Origin: Acidimicrobiia bacterium
GTDB taxonomy: Bacteria > Actinomycetota > Acidimicrobiia > Spongiisociales > UBA5794
Assembly (NCBI GenBank): GCA_030066875.1
Contig: JASJAS010000034.1
Coordinates: forward strand, 1 to 46,789
Direction of reading: 5' to 3'
DNA length: 46,789 bases
The translations under genes and the position numbers were made by a program. The number at the start of each line of letters is the position of its first letter. Within the stretch, counting starts at the first letter, position 1. Positions 30,104-40,674 of this stretch are shown piece after piece. A model generated the notes under the pieces. The model made no database searches. It had not been told where the DNA came from and saw only the letters and a program-made list of their open reading frames with translations.

Positions 30104-31206
30104 CGAGCACAGCACTTGCCCAGTCAACGGGACTGAGCGGCTGGCTCCGCCGCCGGCGCGGGCTGCTCGGCGCGATCGCGCTTCTCGTTGCCTTCCCGTT
30201 CATCATCTCGATCGTGATCGACGGGCAGGGCCTAGCAGCAGTGGTCAACAACGATCTGGGGAATGCCCGCTTCTTGCAGGGACTGGCGATCGAGATCTTC
30301 ATCCTGGGCATTTACGCGATCAGCTACGACCTCATCCTGGGGGTCACCGGGATTCTGTCGTTTGGGCACGCCATGTTCTTCGCAGTCGGCGCCTACACGT
30401 TCGGCATCATGCTGAAGAGCTTCGAGCTTGCCTGGCCGGTCGCATTGCTCGTGGTCCTCGTGGCTGCGGTGCTGCAAGCGATTCTGTTTGCCCTGGTGCT
30501 CCCGCGAGTCCACGGGATTACGTACGCCCTGGTGACCCTGGGCTTCGCCTCGGTGTTCTGGATCGTGATCCAATCGAGTGACCTTGCCGACTACGCAGGA
30601 GCCGAGGTGGGTCTCCAGGGTGTTGACGCGCCGGTGTGGTTCCTCGATACGACCAACGAACGGTTCATCTTCTACCTGATCTGTCTCGCGATCTTCTTCG
30701 GCGTGTACGTGCTGTATCAGCACATCGTTGACTCCCCGGCGGGGAGGGTCTTTGTTGCCATCCGGGAGAACGAGGACCGCGCTCTGATGCTGGGGTACAA
30801 CACCTTCTGGTTCAAGTTGCTGGTGCTAGTCATCGCGTCGATCACGGCTGCGTTGGCCGGCACGATTCACACGTTGCACCAGCCGATTGTGACGCCGAAC
30901 GTCGCCGGCCTCTTCTGGACGGTGACGGCCCTGCTGATAATCCTCATTGGCGGGATGGGCACGATCACAGGGGCGCTGATTGGAGCTGCGGTCTATCGCC
31001 TTCTCGAGTACTACTTGGACAAGTGGTTCGCAGGTGCGGCAGGGCTGCTGATTGGTGCGGCCTACGTGCTGCTGGTGCTCTATGTGCCATACGGCATCGT
31101 CGGCACATGGCGGGCCAAGTCCCTCAGGATCAAGGAAGGACGAGACCGGCTGCTGAAGCTACTCACCGGGGGTGGAGGCAAGGAGGAACCCGCCGCAAAG
31201 GAGTGA
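30100..31206 (+). CDS. livM: ABC transporter permease, LivM type
   Basis: 368 aa; AISYDLILGVTGILSFGHAMFFAVGAY, LGYNTFWFKLLVLVIASITAALAGTIHTL. Confidence 0.92.
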   Translation: MTSTALAQSTGLSGWLRRRRGLLGAIALLVAFPFIISIVIDGQGLAAVVNNDLGNARFLQGLAIEIFILGIYAISYDLILGVTGILSFGHAMFFAVGAYTFGIMLKSFELAWPVALLVVLVAAVLQAILFALVLPRVHGITYALVTLGFASVFWIVIQSSDLADYAGAEVGLQGVDAPVWFLDTTNERFIFYLICLAIFFGVYVLYQHIVDSPAGRVFVAIRENEDRALMLGYNTFWFKLLVLVIASITAALAGTIHTLHQPIVTPNVAGLFWTVTALLIILIGGMGTITGALIGAAVYRLLEYYLDKWFAGAAGLLIGAAYVLLVLYVPYGIVGTWRAKSLRIKEGRDRLLKLLTGGGGKEEPAAKE

Positions 31207-31217
31207 TCGGAGAGCAG

Positions 31218-32714
31218 ATGACCAGACCCGTACCCGCATTCGACTGGATCGGCCACCACGCCGATCTGTCGCCCGATGCGGTCGCCCTGGTCGACGATGG
31301 ACGTGACCTCACGCTGACATATGCACAGCTGGAGGATCAATCCCGCCGCCTCGCGGCCTGGTTCGAGGCCAATGGTGTTGGCACCGGGGAGCGGGTTGCT
31401 TTCCTGGCGGCGAACACCACCGACGTTTTCGAGGCGTTGTTTGCTTGCGCCAAGCTCACCGCCGTCCTGGTTCCACTCAATTGGCGGCTGGCGATTCCCG
31501 AGCTCCAGTTCATCGTCAACGACTGCCGTCCGCAGGTTCTCGTTTTCTCAGCTGAGTTCGCCGAGGCCGCCGCCGAGCTGGAGACGCCGGTCAAGCTGCA
31601 GCTCGGGGCGGACTACACCGCAGCCAAGGAGAATGCCAATCCCGCGGCAGTCGGTCCGGTAACGGCCACCCACGACGATCCATGGGCGATCCTCTACACC
31701 TCCGGCACTACCGGCCACCCCAAGGGGGCCATCTGCACCCACGGGATGTTCTTCTGGAACGCCATCAACATTGGCCACGCCGTCGGCCTCACTTCGAGAT
31801 CGACCAACCTCAACGTGCTTCCCACCTTCCACTCGGGCGGTCTCAACCTGTACACGACGCCGTGTCTCCATCTGGGGGCGCGGTCGATCAACCTGGCGGA
31901 GTTCGACCCGGGCAAGGTGCTGGAGTACCTGGAGAGCGGTGAGATCACCCACTTCTTCGGCGTCCCTGCCATCTATCAATTCCTCGCCGAACACCCCAGC
32001 TGGGAGGAAGCCGATCTGTCGCCGGTCGAATCGTGGGCGTGTGGCGGTGCCCCGATGCCGGTGGCGCTGTTGCAGCGCTATGCCGACCGGGGAGTGGTGA
32101 TCCGCCAGGGGATGGGTCTCACCGAGACCAGCCCCACCGTCTTCCTCACGGATGAGGCGCATGCCATCGCCAAGGTGGGTTCGGTAGGCAAACCAGCGTT
32201 GCACACCGAGATCAGGGTCGTGGACGAGGACGGGGTCGATGTGGGTACCGACGAGATTGGCGAGCTGTGGGTGCGGGGACCCAACGTAACGCCGGGCTAC
32301 TGGGAGCGCCCGGATGCGAATGCCGACTCATTCACCGACGGCTGGCTGCACACCGGAGACGCTGCCCGCATCGACAGCGATGGGTACGTGTTCATCGTCG
32401 ATCGTTGGAAGGACATGTACATCTCGGGCGGGGAGAACGTATACCCGGCCGAGGTGGAGCAGGTGCTCTTCCACCACCCGAATGTGCTCGACGTCGCCGT
32501 GATCGGAGTACCCGATGAGAAGTGGGGCGAGGTGGGCATGGCGGTGGTGGTTCCTCGGGAAGCGGGCTCATTCGATGGGGACGCCTTGTTGGGCTTCTGT
32601 CGCGAGAAGCTGGCCCGCTACAAGATCCCCAAGCTGGTTCGCACCGTTGACGAGCTACCGCGCAATGCCGCCGGCAAGGTCCTGAAACGGTCGCTCAAGG
32701 AGATGCTGATGTGA
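31218..32714 (+). CDS. Acyl-CoA synthetase (AMP-forming)
   Basis: 498 aa from ATG 31218; LYTSGTTGHPKGAICTHGM, GMGLTETSPTVFL, HTGDAARIDSDGYVFIVDRWKDMYISGGENVYPAEVEQVL, PRNAAGKVLKRSLKE. Confidence 0.92.
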   Translation: MTRPVPAFDWIGHHADLSPDAVALVDDGRDLTLTYAQLEDQSRRLAAWFEANGVGTGERVAFLAANTTDVFEALFACAKLTAVLVPLNWRLAIPELQFIVNDCRPQVLVFSAEFAEAAAELETPVKLQLGADYTAAKENANPAAVGPVTATHDDPWAILYTSGTTGHPKGAICTHGMFFWNAINIGHAVGLTSRSTNLNVLPTFHSGGLNLYTTPCLHLGARSINLAEFDPGKVLEYLESGEITHFFGVPAIYQFLAEHPSWEEADLSPVESWACGGAPMPVALLQRYADRGVVIRQGMGLTETSPTVFLTDEAHAIAKVGSVGKPALHTEIRVVDEDGVDVGTDEIGELWVRGPNVTPGYWERPDANADSFTDGWLHTGDAARIDSDGYVFIVDRWKDMYISGGENVYPAEVEQVLFHHPNVLDVAVIGVPDEKWGEVGMAVVVPREAGSFDGDALLGFCREKLARYKIPKLVRTVDELPRNAAGKVLKRSLKEMLM

Positions 32715-33736
32715 GCGCGGTCATGGGCGAGGGCACGGTGGAGTCGGGCAAGGACCGTTCCCCCGCCGACATCTACGCTGTGATGGATGACGTGCGGCTG
32801 CACCGGCTGCGTCCGACTCATGAAGACCTCTATCCGGTCCCCATCGTGCTGGTGCCTTCGCTGCTCAGCAAGTGGTACGTGTTCGATCTGCATCCAGCCC
32901 GCACCATGGCCGGGTTTCTGCGTGATCACTCGTACGACGTCTGGGTGGTCGACTGGGGCAAGCCGCCACGCAAACGACCCACACTCAGTTTTGAGAACTA
33001 CGTCGATGACTACCTCGCTGCTGGGGTGGACGACATCACAGGTGCGGTCGAGGTCGACCGGGTCAGCATCCTCGGCTACTCGCTTGGGGGTGTGATCTCG
33101 ACACTCTTTGCCGCCTTGTATCCGGATCGGGTGCGCAACCTGATCACATTGACAACGCCGATCGACTTCCACCGCACCGGGTTGACCGCAACCTGGGCCC
33201 GGTACTTCCCGGTGAATCCGTTCGTCGATTTCTGGGGCAACGTACCCGCTTGGTGGATGCGCGCTGCTGTCTCGTCCTCGAGCCTTGCCCGGGTGCTGAA
33301 ACTGTGGACGACACTCGGCGGCGATCAAGACGACCCGCACCGCAAGGAAGTCCTGCGTGCGGTCCGCAAATGGATCGGCGACGGGGTGCCTGTCGCCGGG
33401 GAGATGTATCGCACCCTGGTGCGGGATTGCTACAAGCACAACATGCTCATCCGCAACACGCTCCACATCGGCGGACGTGTGGCGGAGCTGAGCAGTATCG
33501 AGGCGGCGCTGTTGACCATTACTGCGTCGGACGACCACCTGTGCCCCCCACAATCCGCCCAGGCACTCAACCGGGCCGTGTCCACCGAGGACGAGACCGC
33601 GATCACGGTGCCGGGAACCCATCTCGGAGCAGTCATCGGGCCCAAGGCCCACCACCTGTTGTGGACACGGATTGTCGACTGGCTGGAGCATCGCTCCGGA
33701 CACCATCCTGCTGACTGGTATGGAGACGCATCATGA
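32711..33736 (+). CDS. PhaC-like poly(hydroxyalkanoate) synthase family protein with Ser nucleophile
   Basis: 341 aa, GTG start; YDVWVVDWGKPPR, ILGYSLGGVISTLFAALYPDRVRNLITLTTPIDF (PhaC lipase-like box, Ser124 at 33080-33082), TASDDHLCPP (Asp), VPGTHLGAVIGPKAHHLLW (His). Confidence 0.8.
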   Translation: MSAVMGEGTVESGKDRSPADIYAVMDDVRLHRLRPTHEDLYPVPIVLVPSLLSKWYVFDLHPARTMAGFLRDHSYDVWVVDWGKPPRKRPTLSFENYVDDYLAAGVDDITGAVEVDRVSILGYSLGGVISTLFAALYPDRVRNLITLTTPIDFHRTGLTATWARYFPVNPFVDFWGNVPAWWMRAAVSSSSLARVLKLWTTLGGDQDDPHRKEVLRAVRKWIGDGVPVAGEMYRTLVRDCYKHNMLIRNTLHIGGRVAELSSIEAALLTITASDDHLCPPQSAQALNRAVSTEDETAITVPGTHLGAVIGPKAHHLLWTRIVDWLEHRSGHHPADWYGDAS

Positions 33737-34080
33737 GAGACGACTCACACGACCACCTTGATCCGCTGGGGATGGCCCGGGGCATCGCAGACCGGCTCCT
33801 AGCGAGCGCCTCGACCGTTGTTGATGACGTGGTCGCCTCGGAGGGGTTCTCTGCGACACTGGCCAAGGGCATGCAGGGTGTGGTGACGGTCACATCGTCG
33901 TTGCGGCGCAGGGTCAACGCAGTCGGGGATTTCGCCGCCGAGTGGCTGAACATTCCGACGCGCCGCCAGATGATCGACCTGGCACGACGGCTCAATCACC
34001 TCGAGCTTGCGGTCGACGACGTAGACGCGAAAGCGGCAGAGCTTCTGCGCCTCCTCTCCGAGGAGGCGGACGATGGCTGA
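33733..34080 (+). CDS. Small phasin/PhaE-like helical protein
   Basis: 115 aa; AAEWLNIPTRRQMIDLARRLNHLELAVDDVDAKAAELLRLL resembles the C-terminal PhaE/phasin helix motif; lies between two phaC-like genes with overlapping stops and starts. Confidence 0.6.
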   Translation: MRDDSHDHLDPLGMARGIADRLLASASTVVDDVVASEGFSATLAKGMQGVVTVTSSLRRRVNAVGDFAAEWLNIPTRRQMIDLARRLNHLELAVDDVDAKAAELLRLLSEEADDG

Positions 34081-35173
34081 CACGGTTGGCGAGCGGGTCT
34101 CCAGCACCGCCGGCAAGGCGTGGCGGGCAACCACCCGCCCTTTCCGTACCTGGCGCGCCGTATCCGATTCGTTCGACCTACCGGTTGGGCTGACACCCCG
34201 GGAACAGGTCTGGGCGCTCAACAAGACCCGCCTTTACCGGTACGTTCCGCGGGTCCCTGAAGAGCAGCGTCACCCAGTTCCGCTGTTGCTGGTCTTTGCC
34301 GCGATCAATCGGCCGTTTCTGCTCGACATGCAGCCGGGCAACAGCTTCATCGAGTTCATGCTCGATGAAGGCTTCGATGTCTACATGCTCGACTGGGGGG
34401 AGCCGGGTCCGGAAGATGCCGAGATGCGACTCGACGACTATGGCGCCGAGCTGTTGCCGCGGGCGGTACGCCGGGTGCTGGCAGACTCGGGCGCAGAGGA
34501 GATCAGCATGCTCGGCTACTGCTTGGGTGCGCTGATCATTCTGCTCTACGCCGCCCTGGAGACCGACGGCCCGCTGCGCAACCTGATCCTGCTCACCCCG
34601 CCGCTCGACATGTCGCATCGGGAAGACAGCCTGTTCAGCGCGTGGTTGGACAAGCGGTGGTTTGATGTCGATCGGTTCGCCACCAACCTTGGCGGCTTGC
34701 TGTCCAGCTCCGCCATCGAAAACGGTGGCAAGATGCTCAAAGCGGTCGCCAACTACGTAGGCGCTTATGTGAACCTGTGGGACCGGATCGACGACCCCGA
34801 GAGTGTGCGCAATTGGCAGGCGATGCACCGGTGGGTGCATGACGGAGTGCCGCTACCTGCCGAAGTCTTCCGGCAATGGGTGCAGGATTATCTGTGGAGC
34901 AACGCCTTGGTATCGGGCAGGCACGTCGTCAGGGGCAGGCTCGTGCAGCTGAGTGATATCGAGGTTCCGGTGCTCAACATCCTGGCCAAGTTCGACCATA
35001 TAGTGCCCAACGGGCAGTCGCTGCCGGTGGCGGAGTTGGTTGGGAGCGACGATGTCCATACCGAGATCCTGAGCGCCGGCCACATCGGGATAATGGCCGG
35101 CCACAAAGCGCGCCATGTCCTTTGGCCGACTCTGTCGGCGTGGCTGGCGGAACGCTCCGGGGCGACTGTGTGA
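34073..35173 (+). CDS. phaC: PhaC-like poly(hydroxyalkanoate) synthase (class III-like size) with canonical Cys
   Basis: 366 aa; LDMQPGNSFIEFMLDEGFDVYMLDWGEPGPED, SMLGYCLGALIILLYAAL (Cys150 at 34520-34522), LAKFDHIVPNGQS (Asp), SAGHIGIMAGHKARHVLWP (His). Confidence 0.85.
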   Translation: MADTVGERVSSTAGKAWRATTRPFRTWRAVSDSFDLPVGLTPREQVWALNKTRLYRYVPRVPEEQRHPVPLLLVFAAINRPFLLDMQPGNSFIEFMLDEGFDVYMLDWGEPGPEDAEMRLDDYGAELLPRAVRRVLADSGAEEISMLGYCLGALIILLYAALETDGPLRNLILLTPPLDMSHREDSLFSAWLDKRWFDVDRFATNLGGLLSSSAIENGGKMLKAVANYVGAYVNLWDRIDDPESVRNWQAMHRWVHDGVPLPAEVFRQWVQDYLWSNALVSGRHVVRGRLVQLSDIEVPVLNILAKFDHIVPNGQSLPVAELVGSDDVHTEILSAGHIGIMAGHKARHVLWPTLSAWLAERSGATV

Positions 35174-35940
35174 GCGCGGCCAGTCTCGTCGAGTCACGGC
35201 GGTCAGGGCCCGTAGCCACTCTGACCCTGAACCGCCCGGAGCGGCACAACAGTCTCGTGCCCGAGCTGCTGACCGGGTTGCTCGACGGATTCGGCGAGGT
35301 CGCCGGGGACCCGTCGGTGCAGGCCGTGGTGCTGTCGGCGGCTGGTCGCTCGTTCTCGACGGGTGGGGATGTGAGGGGTTTCTTCGCCAGCGGAGATGAT
35401 CTCGAGTCATATGCCCTTGAAACGGTTGGGCTGCTCAACGAAGTGATGCTGGCGATGATCCGGATGCCCCAACCTATTGTGGCCGCGGTCCATGGAATCG
35501 TGACCGGGGGTTCGCTGGGGCTACTGCTTGCATCGGATGTCGTGCTGATAGCACCCGAGGTAACCATCGCCCCGTGGTATGCGGTTGTCGGGTTCTCTCC
35601 GGACGGCGGTTGGACGGCGCTGTTGCCGGGACTCATCGGTGAGAAGCGGACTGCGACTCTCTTGCTTGCCAATCAGCAGATCTCGGCAGCGGAGGCGGTT
35701 GATTGGGGAATCGCCAGCGAGATAGTGATCGCCGGCGAGATTCAGGAACGAGCTGCAACAGTTGCTGCCGAAATCGCCGCCATGAAGCCGGGTGCGGTCG
35801 CCCGCATCAAGCGGCAACTCCATCCCGATCCCGAGGCCGTCGCGGTCGCTCTCGAGGCTGAGCGAAGTGCATTTGTAGAGCAGATAATCACCGCCGAGGC
35901 GCGCACGGGAATGGCTGAGTTCCTGGGGAGGGAGGGATGA
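35170..35940 (+). CDS. Enoyl-CoA hydratase/isomerase (crotonase) family
   Basis: GTG start at 35170 overlapping the phaC stop; VATLTLNRPERHNSLVPELL, AGRSFSTGGDVRGF, PIVAAVHGIVTGGSLGLLLASDVVL, VVGFSPDGGWTALLPGLIG. Confidence 0.88.
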   Translation: MSAASLVESRRSGPVATLTLNRPERHNSLVPELLTGLLDGFGEVAGDPSVQAVVLSAAGRSFSTGGDVRGFFASGDDLESYALETVGLLNEVMLAMIRMPQPIVAAVHGIVTGGSLGLLLASDVVLIAPEVTIAPWYAVVGFSPDGGWTALLPGLIGEKRTATLLLANQQISAAEAVDWGIASEIVIAGEIQERAATVAAEIAAMKPGAVARIKRQLHPDPEAVAVALEAERSAFVEQIITAEARTGMAEFLGREG

Positions 35941-35945
35941 ACCTC

Positions 35946-36740
35946 CTACTCCCGCATCATCACATCCACTGCCAGTACCAGGGCCTCGCCGGACACCACG
36001 ATCCCCTCGGCCGTGGTGCACCGAGTGGCGAGGTTGACGAGTCCTTTCTGGGGCCGAATTCGGGTGATGGTGACCGTGGACGTCACCGCAGCCGGCACCC
36101 GCACCGGTCGGTGATAGACGAAGCGTTGCTTCAGCCAATTGGTTCCTCGTCCGGGGAGATCAACTCCCAAGACCCACGAGTCCATGCCCGCAAGCAGACC
36201 GGGCGGTACCTCGTGGATTGGAGCGTCGAACAACGGGTTGGGATCCCTGACGAGTGCGACGAAGTCGGCAACGTCATCGGCGGTGAAGGTCTTGCTCCGG
36301 CTCGCCGACATCCCGACCTGGAGACCTTTGTAAGTGGCGGGTTCGGTGAGCTCGATCTCGGCGGGAAGACTCGGGTCGGGCGGCCCCAAGGTGCAGATCC
36401 CGCTCGTCGTCACCGTCCCTGCAGAGTCGATGATTCTCTGTGCGATCGTGCTTTGCTCAGCCGGAGTGAGTTCGAGGAGCAGCGGGTCGCCGGTGAACGT
36501 CGGCGCGCTGAAGACGAACTCCTGAGAACTCAAACGTGTCGGCCTCTCGAGTTCCTGGGCGATGGCTGCTTGCAGAACCGAGAACAAGAACATGCCGTGA
36601 GCGACGGTCCGGCGAAAGCGAGTCGTGGCAGCGAAATCGGCATCCACGTGGATTGGGTTGTCATCGCCGGACAGCCGGGCGTATTCGTTGAATTGCCGCT
36701 GCGTGAAGACCGTGGCCACTTGCCTGGTGCCATCGAGCAT
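35946..36740 (-). CDS. MaoC-like double-hotdog (R)-specific hydratase-like protein
   Basis: 264 aa; N-terminal hotdog FTQRQFNEYARLSGDDNPIHVDADFAATTRFRRTVAHGMFLFSVL carries the D/H hydratase motif; second degenerate hotdog FTADDVADFVALVRDPNPLFDAPIHEVPPGLLAGM. Confidence 0.78.
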   Translation of the reverse strand: MLDGTRQVATVFTQRQFNEYARLSGDDNPIHVDADFAATTRFRRTVAHGMFLFSVLQAAIAQELERPTRLSSQEFVFSAPTFTGDPLLLELTPAEQSTIAQRIIDSAGTVTTSGICTLGPPDPSLPAEIELTEPATYKGLQVGMSASRSKTFTADDVADFVALVRDPNPLFDAPIHEVPPGLLAGMDSWVLGVDLPGRGTNWLKQRFVYHRPVRVPAAVTSTVTITRIRPQKGLVNLATRCTTAEGIVVSGEALVLAVDVMMRE

Positions 36741-36752
36741 CGAGCCATGTTA
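36741..36752 (-). promoter_or_regulatory. Putative leaderless -10 element for the MaoC-like gene
   Basis: Reverse strand TAACAT-GGCTCG-ATG; hexamer TANNNT 6 nt before the start codon; no SD apparent. Confidence 0.4.
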
Positions 36753-36769
36753 CGGAGAGGGAGACCATC

Positions 36770-38286
<1,517 letters not shown>

Positions 38287-38290
<4 letters not shown>

Positions 38291-39132
38291 TGGGCAACTA
38301 CGTGGAAACCAACGGGATTCGACTTCACTACGTAGAGCGACCCGGCGATGGGCCTACAGTGCTGCTGGCGCCGGGTCTCGCCGCCGGTGCCTACTTCTAT
38401 GAGGCGCTGCTGGAGCGGCTGGCGCCGCGGCTGAATGTGATCGCCTTCGATCTTCGCGGGCGCGGAGCCAGCGACCGGCCGGACACCGGCTACACGATGG
38501 CCGACCATGCCGCCGACATGATCGGCGCCATGGATGCATTCGGGCTGGACGAGGTGGTGTTTGGCGGGCACAGCTTCGGTGGCCTGCTCACCTATGTGAT
38601 GGCGGCTAATCACCCGGACCGGGTCGAGCGGGGGGTGGTGATCGATGCACCGGCCGAAGTCGACCCACTCGTGATGGAACAGATCCAGCCGACGCTCGAC
38701 CGTCTGGAGACGACATTCCCGTCGTGGGAGCAGTACATCGAGATGGTCAAGGGTATGCCTTTCTACACAGATTGGGAGTGGGATCCGGCACTCGAGGTGT
38801 TCTATCGATCCGATCTGGAGGAGTTGCCCGACGGTGGAGTCCGGTCGGTATGCCGGCCGGAGCACATCCGGCAGGCGTTGGAGGGGACGCTCCAAGTCGA
38901 CTGGGACGCAACTGTGCGGCAGATCGAGCAGCCGATCCTGTTCGTTCGCGCTACCGAGCCTTTTGGCCCGCCGGGGTACCCGCCGATAGTTCCCGAGGAC
39001 AAGGCGAAGCTGACGATGGACCGGTTGCAGAACGGCCGTTATGCCGAGTTCCCGGGCAATCACATCACGTTCTTGTTTGGCGACGTTGCAGGGCGAGTAG
39101 CAGACGAGATCGTTGAGTTTGTTCTCGGCTAG
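38287..39132 (+). CDS. Alpha/beta hydrolase
   Basis: 281 aa; TVLLAPGLAAGAYFYEALLERL, FDLRGRGASDRP, FGGHSFGGLLTYVMAANHPDRV, GNHITFLFGD. Confidence 0.9.
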
Positions 39133-39702
39133 CTAGCCCAAGGGGCTCTCGCCGCGCTGCAGCGCCTCGATCGTTTTGGCGATCCGGTTGGCCCGGGTGG
39201 TGTCCCGCTTCGCCATGGCCAGCCAGGCCAGGATGGCCTTGCGAGCGCCCATGGCCAGCGCGTTGTAGGCCTCCCGAACGCCCGTCGCATCCATCGCTGT
39301 CCCCAGGTCGTCCGGCACGATTCCGGCTTCGGGTCCGTCGAGGATGGTCCACGATCCGTCCTGCTTGGCGCGCTCCACCGCGGCAAGCCCGGAGGGCGCC
39401 ATCCGCCCCTGTTGAGACAACCTCGCGACCTTGTCCTTGTTGATCTTCGACCAAGTACTGCCCGGCTTGCGCACCGTCCAGTACTGCCGATAGCGGCTGT
39501 CGTCGATTGACTGGACCTTGGAATCGATCCAGCCGAAACACAACGCCTCGTCGACGGCGTCGGCCCACTCGATCGACGGTCGGCCGCTGCCTTTCTTCCA
39601 GAAGATCAGCCAGACCGCGTTCTCAGTGGCATGATTCTCCTCCAGCCAGGCGCGAAAAGCCGCCCGATCCGGGGCCTCGATTACTTGAATGTCGTCACTC
39701 AC
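39133..39702 (-). CDS. YdeI/OmpD-associated family protein
   Basis: Likely GTG start at 39702 (MSDDIQVIEAPDRAAFRAWLEENHATENAVWLIFWKKGSGRPSIEWADAVDEALCFGWIDSKVQSIDDSRYRQYWTVRKPGSTWSKINKDKVARL); the ORF track 39133..40287 overextends. Confidence 0.8.
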   Translation of the reverse strand: MSDDIQVIEAPDRAAFRAWLEENHATENAVWLIFWKKGSGRPSIEWADAVDEALCFGWIDSKVQSIDDSRYRQYWTVRKPGSTWSKINKDKVARLSQQGRMAPSGLAAVERAKQDGSWTILDGPEAGIVPDDLGTAMDATGVREAYNALAMGARKAILAWLAMAKRDTTRANRIAKTIEALQRGESPLG

Positions 39703-39866
39703 GGTGGCGACGCTACCCCGGTTGAACGCGTGGTGCCCAGTCGACGGAGCCGGACGATCGAGGTAGAGGCCACGATTGGGGTCCTCGTCTGCGGCGCTAT
39801 TGCGCGACTCGTCGCAAACGGGCAGAGACTCTAGTCTGTGGCTCATTCTGGTTGGCAGAGGGGCAA

Positions 39867-40291
39867 TGAAGATAAGCAGCGTGTTGATTTGGGCAACTAT
39901 CGTCGTGATCTGGGTGACGGTCCTGGCGATGAGCATGGGGTCGCCGAATCTGGAGTTCGGGGACGAGCCGGAAATCATCGATATCGCTGTCATCGTCAAC
40001 TGGTTCTGGGGTCTCGTGGGCACCGTCGGGGTGCTTCGGCTCACGTTGTTCCGTCGTCCCAACGAGGTCGGATGGGGTGAGACGACCGCATATCCATGGA
40101 TTCTTGGAGTCGTCGGAGCACTCTGGATTGCCGCCGGGTTCAGCGCAATCAACCTTCCCGTGTTGGAGTGGGGCGACAATATCGTGATTCCGGTTGCGGC
40201 CATCGTTGCCCCGATAGCTGCGGCGATGCTCACCTGGTACGCCTGTGAGTTCCTCGTTGCCGGTTTCGCCGCCCGGCAGAGCGGCAACTAG
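39867..40291 (+). CDS. Small membrane protein of unknown function
   Basis: 141 aa from ATG 39867 (MKISSVLIWATIVVIWVTVLAM...); about four hydrophobic segments. Confidence 0.6.
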
Positions 40292-40674
40292 CCCTTATTA
40301 CTGTTCTGTGGCAGTAGCTCCTGAATAGCCGCGGCGAGTTCGGCCGGCATGAACGGCTTCTCGAAGAAGCGGTCGGCGCCGCCCTCGAACGCCCGCCGTG
40401 CGCTGTTGCCTTGGCCGTGGGCGGTAATAACGATGATCGGAACGGCACCTGCCAGGTCGCCCATGCGCAGCGCGTGGAGCACTTGCCAGCCGTCGACCCG
40501 TGGCAAGGCGATGTCGAGTATCACAAGGTCGGGTATCGAGTCATGGAGGCTGACGAGGGCATCGATGCCATCGACAACGAACTTTGCGTCGACCCCGCGC
40601 TTGCGGAGAATCTCGCCGACAAGCCTGCTCGAACTCGGATCGTCTTCGACAACCAGCGCGGTGGGCCTATCCAT
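40288..40674 (-). CDS. Single-domain response regulator (CheY-like receiver)
   Basis: 128 aa from ATG 40674; ALVVEDDPSSSRLVGEIL, DLVILDIALPRVDGWQVL (phospho-Asp), IVITAHG, FFEKPFMPAEL; no output domain. Confidence 0.88.
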   Translation of the reverse strand: MDRPTALVVEDDPSSSRLVGEILRKRGVDAKFVVDGIDALVSLHDSIPDLVILDIALPRVDGWQVLHALRMGDLAGAVPIIVITAHGQGNSARRAFEGGADRFFEKPFMPAELAAAIQELLPQNSNKG

